Below, piece by piece: positions 37,530 through 48,091 of a stretch of 49,195 nt of DNA (within the stretch, counting starts at the first letter, position 1; each line of letters starts with the position of its first letter). This DNA comes from Actinopolyspora alba (GTDB lineage: Bacteria > Actinomycetota > Actinomycetes > Mycobacteriales > Pseudonocardiaceae), in assembly GCF_900112765.1 (NCBI RefSeq), contig NZ_FOMZ01000004.1, forward strand, positions 1-49,195, given 5' to 3'. The notes under the pieces are model-generated. The model ran no database searches. It was not told where the DNA came from and worked only from the letters and a program-made list of their open reading frames with translations. A program made the position numbers and the translations under genes.

Positions 37530-38925
37530 CGATCGGTCGCTCCTCCGGCAAGTCGTAACGGCGGCCACGCTCCCGCAACGCCAGAGCGGAGGCCATGGTG
37601 ATCGGGCCCAGCCTGCCGGTGAACATCAGCACGATCAGTACGAGCTCACCCGCTCGCGGCAGCTGTTCGGTGATGCCGGTGGAAAGACCGACGGTGCCGA
37701 AGGCCGAGATCGATTCGAACAGGGTCACGTCCAGTTCGAAGGGGGTGATGACGAGCAGCAGCAGCGTCGCGGTGAACACCATGCCCACCGCCACCAGCAC
37801 CACGGTAAGCGCCTGGCGCTGCAGCCCCACCGGTAGTTTGCGCCCCAGCACGTGTACCTGTGCTTCGCCCCGCACCTCGGTGAATATCACGAACGCCAGC
37901 AGCGCGAAGGTGGTGACCTTGATACCGCCAGCGGTGCCCGCGCTGCCGCCGCCGACGAACATGAGCACGTCGTTGACCAGCATCGTGGTCGGGTTGATCT
38001 CGCCGATGTCCACTGTGGTGAATCCCGCGGTGCGCGGGGTCGTCCCGTGGAACAGTCCGACCAGCAGTTTGCCCCCGACGCTCAGCGGCCCCAGGGTCTC
38101 CGGATTGTTCCACTCGAACACGCCGAAGGCCAGCACGCCGACCAGCAGCAGTGCGGAGTAGGCCAGCAGCGTCACCCGCGCGTGCAGCGACCAGCGGCGT
38201 CGTTTGCCGCGCAGTCTGCGGCCGATCTCGAACAGCACCGGGAACCCCAGTCCGCCGACCACGACGGCGAACAGCACCGGCAGGCACACCAGCGGATCGG
38301 TGGCGTAGCGCTGCAGGCTGTCGGGATACAGCGCGAATCCGGCGTTGTTGAACGCGGAGACGGCGTGGAACACCCCGAAGTAGGCGCCCTCCCCCCACGG
38401 CTGGCCGTACCCGAGCACGAACCGGAGGGTCAGCGCGAGCGCGGTGATCGCCTCCATCGCGAGGCTCAGCGTGATCACTCCCGCGATCACCGAGCGGACA
38501 TCACCGAGGCCGAGGCTCTTCGTCTCGGTCTGGGCGCTGCGGCGCATTCGCAGTCCCAGCCTGCGCACCACGAGCATGCCCAGCAGGGACGCCAGCGTCA
38601 TGATGCCGAGGCCACCCACCTGGATGAGCCCGAGGATCACCACCTCGCCGAAGGTGGACCAGTGCGCGGCGGTGTCGACCACCACCAGGCCGGTCACGCA
38701 CACCGCGGAGGTCGCGGTGAACAGTGCGGTCACCCAGTCCGTCGTGCCGCCCTGCTCCGTCGAGAGCGGCAGCATCAGCAGTCCGGCTCCCACGAGCACG
38801 GCCAGTGCGAAGCCGATGACCACCATCCTGGCCGGGTGACTGGCCCGGAGGAACAGTCGCAGCAACGCCGCCGGCCGCCGTACCACGGCGGTCAGCATCC
38901 CGTTCGGTCTCCCGCTGGTCGTCAC
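37522..38925 (-). CDS. Potassium-uptake channel subunit, KtrB/TrkH type
   Basis: 467 residues, GTG start. It is the membrane K+ translocating subunit with four pore repeats, each with a selectivity-filter-like Gly: TSAVCVTGLVVVDT, VSAFNNAGFALYPDS, GTTPRTAGFTTVDIG and ISAFGTVGLSTGITE. The regulatory subunit gene overlaps its 3' end, so the two form one operon. Upstream lies trpG on the other strand. Confidence 0.94.
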   Translation of the reverse strand: MTTSGRPNGMLTAVVRRPAALLRLFLRASHPARMVVIGFALAVLVGAGLLMLPLSTEQGGTTDWVTALFTATSAVCVTGLVVVDTAAHWSTFGEVVILGLIQVGGLGIMTLASLLGMLVVRRLGLRMRRSAQTETKSLGLGDVRSVIAGVITLSLAMEAITALALTLRFVLGYGQPWGEGAYFGVFHAVSAFNNAGFALYPDSLQRYATDPLVCLPVLFAVVVGGLGFPVLFEIGRRLRGKRRRWSLHARVTLLAYSALLLVGVLAFGVFEWNNPETLGPLSVGGKLLVGLFHGTTPRTAGFTTVDIGEINPTTMLVNDVLMFVGGGSAGTAGGIKVTTFALLAFVIFTEVRGEAQVHVLGRKLPVGLQRQALTVVLVAVGMVFTATLLLLVITPFELDVTLFESISAFGTVGLSTGITEQLPRAGELVLIVLMFTGRLGPITMASALALRERGRRYDLPEERPIVG

Positions 38926-39126
38926 GGCGCCACCGCTGGTCCCGGCGCCGAGGAGCTAGGCGTGTCCACGAGACGCGGAGGCTATCGCATCGTCCTCGCC
39001 CATCACGAGCGACCCGCCGCGTCTTCGCAGTACAGCGGGCGAATCGGGTGATTCGGGTGACACGCCCCGGGACGGAGTCCTCCCGGGGCTCGCCGTGCAC
39101 GGGACCGGCGAAGTAGGCTGACCGGC

Positions 39127-39768
39127 GTGCGGGTTCTGGTGGTCGACAACTACGACAGCTTCGTTTACAACCTCGTGCAGTACCTCGCTCAGCTCGGGGT
39201 GGAGTGCGTGGTTCGTCGCAACGACGTCGTGACCGACGAGGACGTCCGATGGTCCGACGGTGTACTGCTCAGTCCCGGGCCGGGCAAACCCGAGGGTGCC
39301 GGGCGTTCCCTGGAGCTCGTCACCGGCTGCGTGCGCGAGAGCAGGCCGCTGCTGGGGGTGTGCCTCGGCCACCAGGCCTTGGGGGCCGCGCTGGGGGGCG
39401 TCGTCGAGCGGGCACCGGAGCTGCTGCACGGCAAGACCAGCGAGATCGAGCACGGCGAAGTCGGTGTGTTCGCCGGGTTGCCGCATCCGCTCGTGGCGAC
39501 TCGCTACCACTCGTTGACACTGCGCCCGGACAGCGTGCCCGCTGAGCTCGACGTCACCGCACGCACCGCCGACGGGGTGGTGATGGGGCTACGGCACCGT
39601 GAGTTGCCGTTGGAGGGCGTGCAGTTCCACCCCGAGTCGGTGCTGACCGAGGGCGGGCACCGCATGCTGGCCAACTGGATGGACCTCGCCGGGTACGCGC
39701 CGGACTGGGACCTGGTCGAGAAGCTGGAACGCGGCATGCGGGAACTCGCCGCGAACGCGCTGCGCTGA
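39127..39768 (+). CDS. trpG: Anthranilate / aminodeoxychorismate synthase glutaminase component
   Basis: 213 residues, GTG start. It is a class I glutamine amidotransferase that gives ammonia to anthranilate synthase and/or aminodeoxychorismate synthase. The start is MRVLVVDNYDSFVYNLVQYL, the oxyanion loop LLSPGPGKPEGAG, the nucleophile Cys in LLGVCLGHQALG, and the His-Glu pair in VQFHPESVLTEGG. It is the solitary trpG (Rv0013) beside pknB; no trpE is near. Confidence 0.95.
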   Translation: MRVLVVDNYDSFVYNLVQYLAQLGVECVVRRNDVVTDEDVRWSDGVLLSPGPGKPEGAGRSLELVTGCVRESRPLLGVCLGHQALGAALGGVVERAPELLHGKTSEIEHGEVGVFAGLPHPLVATRYHSLTLRPDSVPAELDVTARTADGVVMGLRHRELPLEGVQFHPESVLTEGGHRMLANWMDLAGYAPDWDLVEKLERGMRELAANALR

Positions 39769-39827
39769 CCCTCCGCCGGGCCCCGCACCTGGGTGGGCCT
39801 GACACGAGACGTCACGGGCGTTGCCCG

Positions 39828-39856
39828 GTCCCGGACGTGTGCGATTCGTCCGGGAC
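39828..39856. terminator. 10-bp hairpin between convergent trpG and pknB
   Basis: GTCCCGGACG (39828-39837) pairs perfectly with CGTCCGGGAC (39847-39856) around a 9-base loop. Confidence 0.6.
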
Positions 39857-39895
39857 GGTGGCTCCCACTCATTACGGGCGCCGGGGCCGCGACGC

Positions 39896-41875
39896 TCAGT
39901 CGAAGATGCCTCCTCCCCCGGGAGGATCCGTGGACGGTGTGCCGGAGGGATTCTCCTCGCTCCGCTCGACGCCGATCCGCAGCGTCACCTCACCGTTGCG
40001 GTCCAGCTTCGATCCGGCCGAGGGGGAGGTGGCCACCACCGTGTCCTCCTTGGCGGATTCCGAAACGGCCTTCTCGCCGGTCCTGACCGTGCCCTTGAAG
40101 CCCGCCTCGCGCAGCGCGGACTTGGCCTCGGACTCGTCGAAACCGATCAGGTCCGGCATCGACATCTGCGAGCCGTCCGAGACGGAGAGCGTGACCTCGG
40201 TGCCCTTGGCCACGCTCGACCCGCCGGAGGGGTTCTGGCTGACCACGGTGCCCTGGTCCTCGGCCGAGGCGACCTCCTCGGTCGAAACGTCGAAGCCCGC
40301 CGAACTCAGGAGTTGTTTGGCCTTTTGGACCTGGAGCCCGGTCACGTCGGACAACGGCTGCTTCGGGATGGCCTTGCCCACCACGACGTTGATCGCGCTG
40401 TCCTCTTCGGTCCGGCCGGTGGTGTCCTGTTCGATGATCTTGCCGACGTCCGACTGGTCCTGCACTTCCCGTTCCTGCCGGGTCCCGAGCTCCAGGTTCT
40501 TCTGCTCCAGCGCGGCCCGGGCCTCTCTGATCGTCATCCCGCGCAGGTCGGGGACCTTCACCGAGTCGGGGCCGGTCCCCTTAATCAGCTCTATCCTCTG
40601 GTCGGGCGGGTACATCCCGGCCCCGGGAGTCTGGTCGATGATGGTGCCCTCTCTGCTGGCGGAGGACGCCCTAGTCGGGTACGAGACGTTCTCGAACCCG
40701 GCAGCCTTGATCTCCCGCTTGGCCTCCGAAACCTCCATCCCGGTCAGATCATTCAGCCGGAGCTGTTTCGGCCCCTCGGAACCGCCGCCGTTGAACATCA
40801 CCAGAGCCAGCCCGGCCAGCAGGGCGAACACCGCCACGCAGGCGGCGGTGACCAACCCGATCGTCCACCGCCTGCGCCGTCTGCGGTCGTAATCCTCGTC
40901 GTCGCCGTCGTAGTCCGGCGGCATAGCCGCCGCCGTGCGGGGCTCGCGTTCGTTGCTCACCCGGGTGGTTTCGGTCTCTCCGGCGGTGAGTTCGTTCTGC
41001 TCCTCCTCGGACATCACCAGCGGCGCCCTGGGGCGCTGACCGGAGAGCACCCGCACCAGGTCGGTACGCATCTCGGCCGCCGACTCGTAGCGGTTCTCCG
41101 GGTTCTTGCTCAGCGCCTTGAGGATCACCGCGTCCAGCTCGGCGGGGACCTGCTGGTTGACGTCGGAGGGTTTGCCGGGCTGTTCCCGGACGTGCTGGTA
41201 GGCCACGGCCACCGGAGAGTCACCGGTGAACGGCGGTTCCCCGCACAGCAGCTCGTAGAGCACGCAGCCCGACGCGTAGACGTCGCTGCGGGCGTCCACG
41301 GTCTCGCCGCGGGCCTGCTCGGGGGAGAGGTACTGCGCCGTGCCGATGACCGCGGCGGTCTGCGTGACGGCCGCCTGCCCGTCGGCCACCGCCCGCGCGA
41401 TCCCGAAGTCCATCACCTTCACCGCGCCGGAGTCGGTGATCATGATGTTGGCCGGTTTCACGTCGCGGTGCACGATGCCGTGCCGATGGCTGAAGTCCAG
41501 CGCGGCGGACGCGTCGGCCATGACCTCCATCGCGCGGCGCGGTGCCAGGGGGCCCTCTGTCTTGACGATGTCCCGAAGCGTGCGGCCGTTGACGTACTCC
41601 ATGACGATGTACGGCAGCGGCCCGTTCTCGGAGTCGGTCTCGCCGGTGTCGTAGACGGCGACGATGGCCGGGTGGTTCAGTGCGGCGGCGTTCTGTGCCT
41701 CCCTGCGGAACCGCAACTGGAAAGTGGGATCCCGAGCGAGGTCCGCGCGCAGCACCTTCACTGCGACGTCCCGGCTGAGCCGGACGTCACGGCCACGGTG
41801 TACCTCGGACATGCCCCCGTAGCCGAGGGCGTCCTCGATCTCGTAGCGGTTGGAGAGAAGTCGCGGTGAGCTCAT
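39896..41875 (-). CDS. pknB: PASTA-domain Ser/Thr protein kinase PknB
   Basis: 659 residues from the ATG at 41875, which overlaps the pknA stop as ATGA. The kinase domain (about residues 10-275) has [11 protein letters not shown], the lysine in [26 protein letters not shown] and the activation loop [18 protein letters not shown] with two Thr, as in mycobacterial PknB. One membrane segment ([23 protein letters not shown]) is followed by four extracellular PASTA repeats that sense muropeptides or lipid II. It controls elongation and division; CwlM, FhaA and PbpA partners are in this window, and PstP reverses it. Confidence 0.97.
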   Translation of the reverse strand: MSSPRLLSNRYEIEDALGYGGMSEVHRGRDVRLSRDVAVKVLRADLARDPTFQLRFRREAQNAAALNHPAIVAVYDTGETDSENGPLPYIVMEYVNGRTLRDIVKTEGPLAPRRAMEVMADASAALDFSHRHGIVHRDVKPANIMITDSGAVKVMDFGIARAVADGQAAVTQTAAVIGTAQYLSPEQARGETVDARSDVYASGCVLYELLCGEPPFTGDSPVAVAYQHVREQPGKPSDVNQQVPAELDAVILKALSKNPENRYESAAEMRTDLVRVLSGQRPRAPLVMSEEEQNELTAGETETTRVSNEREPRTAAAMPPDYDGDDEDYDRRRRRRWTIGLVTAACVAVFALLAGLALVMFNGGGSEGPKQLRLNDLTGMEVSEAKREIKAAGFENVSYPTRASSASREGTIIDQTPGAGMYPPDQRIELIKGTGPDSVKVPDLRGMTIREARAALEQKNLELGTRQEREVQDQSDVGKIIEQDTTGRTEEDSAINVVVGKAIPKQPLSDVTGLQVQKAKQLLSSAGFDVSTEEVASAEDQGTVVSQNPSGGSSVAKGTEVTLSVSDGSQMSMPDLIGFDESEAKSALREAGFKGTVRTGEKAVSESAKEDTVVATSPSAGSKLDRNGEVTLRIGVERSEENPSGTPSTDPPGGGGIFD

Positions 41876-43656
41876 CGCTGCGTCGTCCCGATCTGTGTCC
41901 ACGAGCGTCCCATCAAGTTGCCCCGGAAAGTCGTGACGGCTGTCGCCGACCGGTTCCGGGCGCGGTGCGCGGTTCCCCCGACTTCGTTCTTACCGGCTCC
42001 ACGCGTCTCGTCCACGATCGACGAGATCGTGTCGGTGCCTTCGATTCGCGGTGGCAGTGCGTACTGCCGCGGTGTGTCGATTCCCCGCGTGCCGGGCGCC
42101 CGTTCCGCCACCGGCCTCGGAATCGACGAAAGCCGTCCCTCAGGATGCCGTATCGATCCGCCGTTGAATGCCTCCGGAGAGGCGAAATCGGCCAATCTCA
42201 CACGACTGTCGGCGTCCGAGCGGACACTCGGTGCGACTTCCGGGGCGGTCTGTCCGGCGCCGCGCGTGCCTGCCGAACGATCGTACGTCAGCAGCAACGC
42301 GAAACCACCGGCGATCAGTATCAGCACCACGAGCACCCCGAGCACCACCAACAGAGCGGTCCGTCGCCCCGGGAGGCGCCGCGATGCCGGATGTCCAAGT
42401 GGGTGGACGTGCCCCGGGCCGTTGTTCCCGCCACCCGTGATGCCGGGGGGTGGTGCCGGTTGTGGCGGGATCACACCCGGGGGGACGGTGCTGCCCGTCG
42501 GGTGCGGTGTCCCCCCGGGTGGCGCGTGGTGGTTTCCCGGTGGTCGGTTGGCGCCGTACGTGGTGGGTGTCAGGTGTCCCCCGGTCGGCGGCGGGGCGTT
42601 CTGCTGTCCTCCGTGGGGTGGCTGGCCTCCGGTCGGTGGCTGTGGGGGCGGCGGTTGCGGTACGGGAGGGTGCTGTCCCGTTGAACCCTGGCCCGCTGTC
42701 CCCTGTCCCGTCGCAGGCTGTCCCGTCGTCGGCTGCCCCGGATACTGCTGTACCGGAGCGTGGCCGGACGTGTGGGGCGGCTGCTGCGGAACCGTCAGTG
42801 CCACCGGGGTGGGCAGGGGTCTGCCCGCGCGCACGCTGGCCACCGCGTTCGCGAACTCGCCGCCCTCGGAGTAACGCCTGCGGGGGTCCTTCACCAGGGT
42901 CGCTTCGATCAGGGCCCGGGCTCCCGGCGGAACGTCCGGCGGCAGCGGCTGCGCCACGTCGCGGATGTGCATCATGGCGACGGTCACGGCGTTGTCGGAG
43001 AGGAAGGGACGGTGGCCACGCAGGCACTCGTACCCCACCACCGCCAACGAATAAACATCGCTGGCCGGGGTCGCCTCGCCGCCGAGAGCCTGTTCGGGCG
43101 AGATGTAGTGCGCCGTCCCCATCACCATTCCCGAACGGGTCACCGGTGCCGCGTCCGCTGCCTTGGCGATGCCGAAGTCGGTCAGCTTGATGGTTCCGTT
43201 CGGTGTGACCAGGATGTTTCCCGGTTTGACGTCGCGATGTACCAAGCCGCGTTCGTGCGCGGCGTGCAGCGCGTTGCCGGCCTGTTCGAGCATCTCCAGC
43301 GTGTGCTCGGCCGTGATGCGTCCCTCCCTGGCGAGAATGGCGGCGAGGGGTTCGCCCTCGACGTGCTCCATCACCAGGTAGGCGGTGTCCTCCGGTCCGT
43401 CCGAGACGGCCGCCGCCTCGCCGTAGTCGTGCACCGCGGCGATTCCCGGATGGTTCAGCGAGGCAGTGGTGCGTGCCTCGGTGCGGAACCGGTGCAGGAA
43501 CTCGGCGTCGCCGCACAGTTCGGGCTTGAGGACCTTGACCGCGACCGTGCGGTCCAACCGCACGTCCACGGCCTGCCACACCTCGCCCATACCGCCGACG
43601 GCTATGCGCGTGGCGAGCCGGTAGCGCTCGGCGAGCGTTTGGCCGGAGTTGGGCAC
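41872..43656 (-). CDS. pknA: Ser/Thr protein kinase PknA
   Basis: 594 residues, GTG start, longer than mycobacterial PknA (about 430). The kinase domain (about residues 10-275) has [35 protein letters not shown] and DFGIAK. A cytoplasmic Pro/Gly/Gln-rich linker of about 160 residues precedes one membrane segment ([26 protein letters not shown]), then about 125 extracellular residues with no PASTA pattern. The operon order pbpA-pknA-pknB with tight or overlapping junctions supports PknA. Confidence 0.95.
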   Translation of the reverse strand: MPNSGQTLAERYRLATRIAVGGMGEVWQAVDVRLDRTVAVKVLKPELCGDAEFLHRFRTEARTTASLNHPGIAAVHDYGEAAAVSDGPEDTAYLVMEHVEGEPLAAILAREGRITAEHTLEMLEQAGNALHAAHERGLVHRDVKPGNILVTPNGTIKLTDFGIAKAADAAPVTRSGMVMGTAHYISPEQALGGEATPASDVYSLAVVGYECLRGHRPFLSDNAVTVAMMHIRDVAQPLPPDVPPGARALIEATLVKDPRRRYSEGGEFANAVASVRAGRPLPTPVALTVPQQPPHTSGHAPVQQYPGQPTTGQPATGQGTAGQGSTGQHPPVPQPPPPQPPTGGQPPHGGQQNAPPPTGGHLTPTTYGANRPPGNHHAPPGGTPHPTGSTVPPGVIPPQPAPPPGITGGGNNGPGHVHPLGHPASRRLPGRRTALLVVLGVLVVLILIAGGFALLLTYDRSAGTRGAGQTAPEVAPSVRSDADSRVRLADFASPEAFNGGSIRHPEGRLSSIPRPVAERAPGTRGIDTPRQYALPPRIEGTDTISSIVDETRGAGKNEVGGTAHRARNRSATAVTTFRGNLMGRSWTQIGTTQR

Positions 43657-43659
43657 CCG

Positions 43660-45123
43660 TCAGCCACCCCCCTGCAGGCCGGCGCGGATAACGGCTCGCG
43701 CCACCGGTGCGGCGATCTTGCTGCCGGTGGCGTCCGCCCCCACGTTGCCGCCGTCCTCCACGACGGCCGCGACCGCGATCCGGGGGTTCTCCGCCGGTGC
43801 GAAGGCCACGTACCAGCCGTGCGGATCCTTGCCCTCGCCGTGCTCGGCGGTGCCGGTCTTGGAGGCGATCTGCACGCCGCTGATCTTGCCCTCGTCGCCC
43901 GCGTACTGCTCGGCCTTGATCATCATGTCCCGGATGGTGTGCGCGATATCGGGCGAGACCGCCTGGCCCAGCTCCTCGGAGTCGGTGCGGTCGAGCACCG
44001 ACATGTCCGGGGCCAGCGTCTTCTCCACCAGGTGCGGCTTCATCACCTTGCCGTCGTTGGCGATCGCCGCCGCCACCATCGCGTTCTGCATCGGGGTCAT
44101 GCGCACGTTGAACTGCCCGATACCGCTCTGGTAGAGCTGCGCCTGGTTCTCGATGTCGCCGATCGAGGACGGTTCCACGCCCATCGGGATGTCGAGATCC
44201 TGGCCGAACCCGAAGCTCCGCGCGGTCTCCCGCAGCTTCTTCTCCCCGATGTCACCGGCGACCTCGGCGAAGGCGGTGTTGCACGAGCGTGCCATCGCCT
44301 CCCACAGCGGGGCCGTGGGCATCGTTCCGCACGTGGCGCCGCCGTAGTTGGGCAGCTGGGCGTCGACCTTCGGCAGCTTGATGGAAGACTTCGCGGTCAC
44401 CTCGCTGTTGTAGTCGTACTTGCCGGTCTCCAGCGCGGCGGCCGCGGTGATCAGCTTGAACGTGGAGCCCGGCGGGTACAGCGTCGAGGTGGCCCGGTCG
44501 ACCAGGGGGTCGTCAGGTGCTTCGCTGAGTTCGTTCCACGCCTTCTGCTGCTCGTCCGATGACAGGCTGGCCAGCCGGTTCGGGTCGTAGGAGGGCGAGT
44601 TGGCCATCGCCAGGATCGAGCCGTCCTGCGGGTTCAACGCGACCACGGAACCGCGCACGCCGCTGCCCGCGAGCTGGTCGTAGGCGGTCTGCTGCATGGC
44701 GGGGTTCAGGGTCAGCTCCACGTTGCCGCCCTGCTGCTTCTGGCCGCTGAACATGCGCTGCAGCCGGTTCAGCGCCAGCGAGTCGGCGGTACCGCTGAGC
44801 ACCTCGTTCTCGGCCCGCTCGATCCCGCCGCGTCCGTAGACGAACGAGAAGTAGCCGGTGGCGGGTGCGAAGGCCGGTCCGTTGGCGTACTCGCGCTTGT
44901 ACTTGAACCGTTCGCTGTCGGTGGCCTCGGAACTGGCGAGCAGCTTGCCGTTCGCGATGATCTGACCGCGCGGCGTGGAGTACTGCTGGTACAGCGTTCT
45001 GCTGTTGCCGGAGTGGTTGCGCAGCGCGTCGGCCCTGATGACCTGCACATAAGTAGCGTTGGCCAGCAGTAGCACGATCATCGCCATCATGGCCATGGCC
45101 ACTCGTCGTAGTGGCTTGTTCAT
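43660..45123 (-). CDS. pbpA: Penicillin-binding protein PbpA (class B transpeptidase)
   Basis: 487 residues. One N-terminal membrane anchor (MAMMAMIVLLLANATYVQVI) precedes the dimerisation domain and the DD-transpeptidase domain with STFK (in YPPGSTFKLITAAAALETG), SCN (MARSCNTAFAEVAGD) and KTG (IASKTGTAEHGEG). It cross-links septal or elongation peptidoglycan and works with the SEDS glycosyltransferase RodA encoded just upstream. Its ATG overlaps the rodA stop as ATGA. Confidence 0.96.
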   Translation of the reverse strand: MNKPLRRVAMAMMAMIVLLLANATYVQVIRADALRNHSGNSRTLYQQYSTPRGQIIANGKLLASSEATDSERFKYKREYANGPAFAPATGYFSFVYGRGGIERAENEVLSGTADSLALNRLQRMFSGQKQQGGNVELTLNPAMQQTAYDQLAGSGVRGSVVALNPQDGSILAMANSPSYDPNRLASLSSDEQQKAWNELSEAPDDPLVDRATSTLYPPGSTFKLITAAAALETGKYDYNSEVTAKSSIKLPKVDAQLPNYGGATCGTMPTAPLWEAMARSCNTAFAEVAGDIGEKKLRETARSFGFGQDLDIPMGVEPSSIGDIENQAQLYQSGIGQFNVRMTPMQNAMVAAAIANDGKVMKPHLVEKTLAPDMSVLDRTDSEELGQAVSPDIAHTIRDMMIKAEQYAGDEGKISGVQIASKTGTAEHGEGKDPHGWYVAFAPAENPRIAVAAVVEDGGNVGADATGSKIAAPVARAVIRAGLQGGG

Positions 45124-46583
45124 CGTGGACGCTCCACCAGCTCGGTATGTGCTTCGGCGATCGGGGGCTGTTGCGGCTGCGGTTTACTCGGTTGCTGCGG
45201 GCGTCTGGAGGCGTCCGATATGCGAAGCAGCAGTCCCACCAGCACGTAGTTGCCGACCAGCGACGAACCACCCGCCGCCAGGAACGGTGTGGTCAGTCCC
45301 GTCAGCGGGATCAGGCCGGTCACGCCGCCCGCGATGACGAAGACCTGCAGCAGCATCGCGAATCCCAGCCCGCCTGCCAGCAACTTGCCGAAGGAGTCCC
45401 GCACCGCCAGCGCCGCCCGCAGCCCACGCGCGGTCAGCAACAGGTACACCAGCAGCAGCGCGGCGAGCCCGAGCAGCCCCAGCTCCTCGGCCGCGGCCGC
45501 GAGGATGAAGTCGTTCTTGGCGTAGGGCACGATCGCGGGACGTCCGCCGCCGAGGCCGGAACCGCCGATGCCACCGGTGGCCATGCCGAACAGCGCTTCG
45601 CTCAGCTGGTAGCCGGAGTCGCTGGTCATGGGATTCAGCCACGCGTCGACCCGCTGCTGCACGTGGCCGAACAGCGAGTAGGCGGCCAGGCAACCAGCCG
45701 CGAACAGCGAGATCCCGATCGCGATCCACACCGCCCGCTCGGTGGCGATGTAGATCATCACCAGCACGATGCCGAAGAACAGCAGCGAGGTCCCCAGATC
45801 GCGTTCCAGCACCACGATCCCGATCGAGGCCGCCCACGCGACCAGCACCGGAGCCAGATCCCGCGCGCGAGGGAGGTCGATGCCGAGGAATCTGCGTCCC
45901 GCCGTGGTGAACAGCTCCCGCTTCGACACCAGGAAGGAGGCGAAGAAGATCAGCAGCAGGATCTTGGCCAGCTCGGCGGGCTGGAACGACAGCGGACCGA
46001 GCTTGATCCAAAGCTTGGCCCCGTTGATGTTCGGCGCGATCACGCTGGGCAGCACGGCGGGCAGCGCCAACGCCACCAGGCCCACCAGGCCGCAGGTGTA
46101 GCTGTACTTGGCCAGCGTGCGGTGGTCCCTGACGAACACCAGCACCAGCGCCAGCAGCACCAGACCGAGCGCGGTGTAGAGCACCTGCGAGGGCGCCGCG
46201 GGGCTGAAGGCGTCTCCGGCGCGTTCGGCCTCGGCGGCGTTGCCGATGTCTATCCGGTGGATCAGCACCAGGCCGAGCCCGTTGAGGAACGCGACCAGCG
46301 GCAGGATCAGCGGATCGGCGTAGGGGGCCCAACGGCGCACCGCCAGGTGTGCCAGTCCGAACAGCGCGAGGAACGCCAGCCCGTAGTAGAGGATCTGGCT
46401 CGGGGGCTGTGATTCCAGGTTGAGATTGACGAGTGTGAGTGCGCAGGTGACGATCACGGCGGCGAATGCCAGCAGCACCAGTTCCGTACCGCGTCGGGTC
46501 GGTGTGGTGGTCGCGGCGCCTGTCCCCTTGCCCGGTCCTCCCGGGGCCTCGCGGTTGTCCGGGTTGGTCGAGGTGGCCGCCAT
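45120..46583 (-). CDS. rodA: FtsW/RodA/SpoVE-family (SEDS) peptidoglycan polymerase
   Basis: 487 residues from the ATG at 46583, whose A is shared with the pstP stop (TGATG). About 12 membrane segments. SEDS marks include LGIDLPRARDLAPVLVAW, NGAKLWIKLGPLSFQPAELAKI, VLERDLGTSLLFFGIVLVMI and VTGLIPLTGLTTPFLAAGGSS near the C-terminus. It polymerises lipid II into glycan strands and pairs with the class B PBP downstream. Disordered tails are present at both ends. Confidence 0.96.
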   Translation of the reverse strand: MAATSTNPDNREAPGGPGKGTGAATTTPTRRGTELVLLAFAAVIVTCALTLVNLNLESQPPSQILYYGLAFLALFGLAHLAVRRWAPYADPLILPLVAFLNGLGLVLIHRIDIGNAAEAERAGDAFSPAAPSQVLYTALGLVLLALVLVFVRDHRTLAKYSYTCGLVGLVALALPAVLPSVIAPNINGAKLWIKLGPLSFQPAELAKILLLIFFASFLVSKRELFTTAGRRFLGIDLPRARDLAPVLVAWAASIGIVVLERDLGTSLLFFGIVLVMIYIATERAVWIAIGISLFAAGCLAAYSLFGHVQQRVDAWLNPMTSDSGYQLSEALFGMATGGIGGSGLGGGRPAIVPYAKNDFILAAAAEELGLLGLAALLLVYLLLTARGLRAALAVRDSFGKLLAGGLGFAMLLQVFVIAGGVTGLIPLTGLTTPFLAAGGSSLVGNYVLVGLLLRISDASRRPQQPSKPQPQQPPIAEAHTELVERPR

Positions 46584-48091
46584 CAACTCACCGTCCGGCA
46601 GTTGACACCCGGTTCCTGCTCGGGAGAACTCAGCGGTGTTCCTTCGCTGGACGACTGCGAGGGCTGCGAGTTCTGGTTCGTCGCGCTCGGCCCGGTGCTG
46701 GAGTCGGCGGGATCGTTCCGCGCGGAGGCGCCGGTGGCGGGGGACCGCTCTCCGTCGTCGTTGCCGGAACCGTTGTTACGGGTGTTGCCGCTGCCGGAAC
46801 CGTCGTTGCCGGTGTCGCCCTGGCTGTTGTTCTCGGAGTTCCGCTCCGTGTCGTCGCAGATCGGCAGCAGCGCGCTCAGGCGCAGTCGGTGGATCGTCTC
46901 CCGCGCCTCGTCGAGATCGGAAACCTGCGTTATCCCGTCGCGCACGTCGGCGCGCTGGGCTTCCTTGAGATCCTGTACCTCGATCGGTGTGCATCCCTCC
47001 GCCGCGCCGGGAGGGCAGGACAGCTCCAGCTGCCGGTGCATGCTCATCCCCAGCACACTGCCCTGCACACCCTGGAAGATCGCGACTTTCTGGGAGCCGT
47101 TCACCCCGATGTAGTACTGGTTGAACAGCCACCAGCGCCCCGCGAAGACCAGCCCCGCAAGCACCACCAGCACGCCGAAGCCGACGAGCATTCCTCGTAA
47201 CCAGCGTCTCCGGCGTGGTGGGTCGGGGGGTGGGGCCGTGAACTCCTGCTGTTGCGGCGCCGGCCGGCTCCGGGTGGCAGCCGAGGCGCGAGCCGCGGCG
47301 GAGTCGGGCTGTGGACGGGGATCCTGGTCGTCGAACCCGGCCGCTCCGGCGACTATCGGCGCGTCGTCGCCGAATTCGACGTCGACGACGTCGGCGACGA
47401 TCACGGTGACGTTGTCCGGCCCACCGCCCTTGAGGGCGAGCTCGATCAGCCGGTCGGCGGACTGCTGGGGATCGGATATCCCGAGTGCCTCGGCTATCGT
47501 CTCCTCGCTGACCACACTGGACAGACCGTCCGAGCACAGCAGGTAGCGATCGCCCGCTCTGGCTTCCCGCACCGCGAGGCTGGGTTCAACCTCGTGGCCG
47601 GTCAGCGCGCGCAGCAGCAACGAGCGCTGCGGGTGGTTGGCGGCCTCCTCCTCGGTGATCCTTCCCTCGTCGATCAGCGACTGCACGAAGGTGTCGTCGT
47701 GCGTGATCTGGGAGAGCTCGCCGTTGCGCACCTGGTACGCCCGGGAGTCACCGATGTGGACCAGGCCGAGTTTGCTTCCCGCGAACAGCATGGCCGTCAG
47801 CGTGGTGCCCATGCCGTCCAGATCCGGGTCGCTGGCGACCAGTTCCGAGATCGCGTTGTTGCCGGACAGCATCGCTTCGTGCAGCTGGCCCAGCAGGTCG
47901 TCACCGGGTTCGTCGTCGTCGAGCGCGGACAACGCCGCTATGACGACCTTGCTTGCCACCTCGCCGGCGGCGTGGCCGCCCATGCCGTCCGCGAGGGCGA
48001 GAAGTCTGGGGCCGGCGTAGACCGAGTCCTGGTTGTTGGAACGGACCAGGCCGCGATCACTGCGGGCCGCGTAGTGCAGGACGAGGGTCAT
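46583..48091 (-). CDS. pstP: PP2C-family Ser/Thr phosphatase PstP
   Basis: 502 residues. The PP2C domain (about residues 1-240) has the metal-binding motifs ARSDRGLVRSNNQDS, ALADGMGGHAAGEVAS, LGLVHIGDSRAYQVR, LLCSDGLSSVVS and GGPDNVTVIVADVV. One membrane segment (RGMLVGFGVLVVLAGLVFAG, about 300-320) precedes an extracellular region of about 180 residues with an Asn/Ser/Gly-rich tail. It dephosphorylates PknA, PknB and their substrates. Its start overlaps the fhaB stop. Confidence 0.96.
   Translation of the reverse strand: MTLVLHYAARSDRGLVRSNNQDSVYAGPRLLALADGMGGHAAGEVASKVVIAALSALDDDEPGDDLLGQLHEAMLSGNNAISELVASDPDLDGMGTTLTAMLFAGSKLGLVHIGDSRAYQVRNGELSQITHDDTFVQSLIDEGRITEEEAANHPQRSLLLRALTGHEVEPSLAVREARAGDRYLLCSDGLSSVVSEETIAEALGISDPQQSADRLIELALKGGGPDNVTVIVADVVDVEFGDDAPIVAGAAGFDDQDPRPQPDSAAARASAATRSRPAPQQQEFTAPPPDPPRRRRWLRGMLVGFGVLVVLAGLVFAGRWWLFNQYYIGVNGSQKVAIFQGVQGSVLGMSMHRQLELSCPPGAAEGCTPIEVQDLKEAQRADVRDGITQVSDLDEARETIHRLRLSALLPICDDTERNSENNSQGDTGNDGSGSGNTRNNGSGNDDGERSPATGASARNDPADSSTGPSATNQNSQPSQSSSEGTPLSSPEQEPGVNCRTVS

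Noticed and set aside
39821-41869. 682-residue open frame antisense to pknB
   Set aside because: pknB has full kinase and PASTA motifs; this frame is its shadow. The same holds for 42760-44562 opposite pknA and pbpA.
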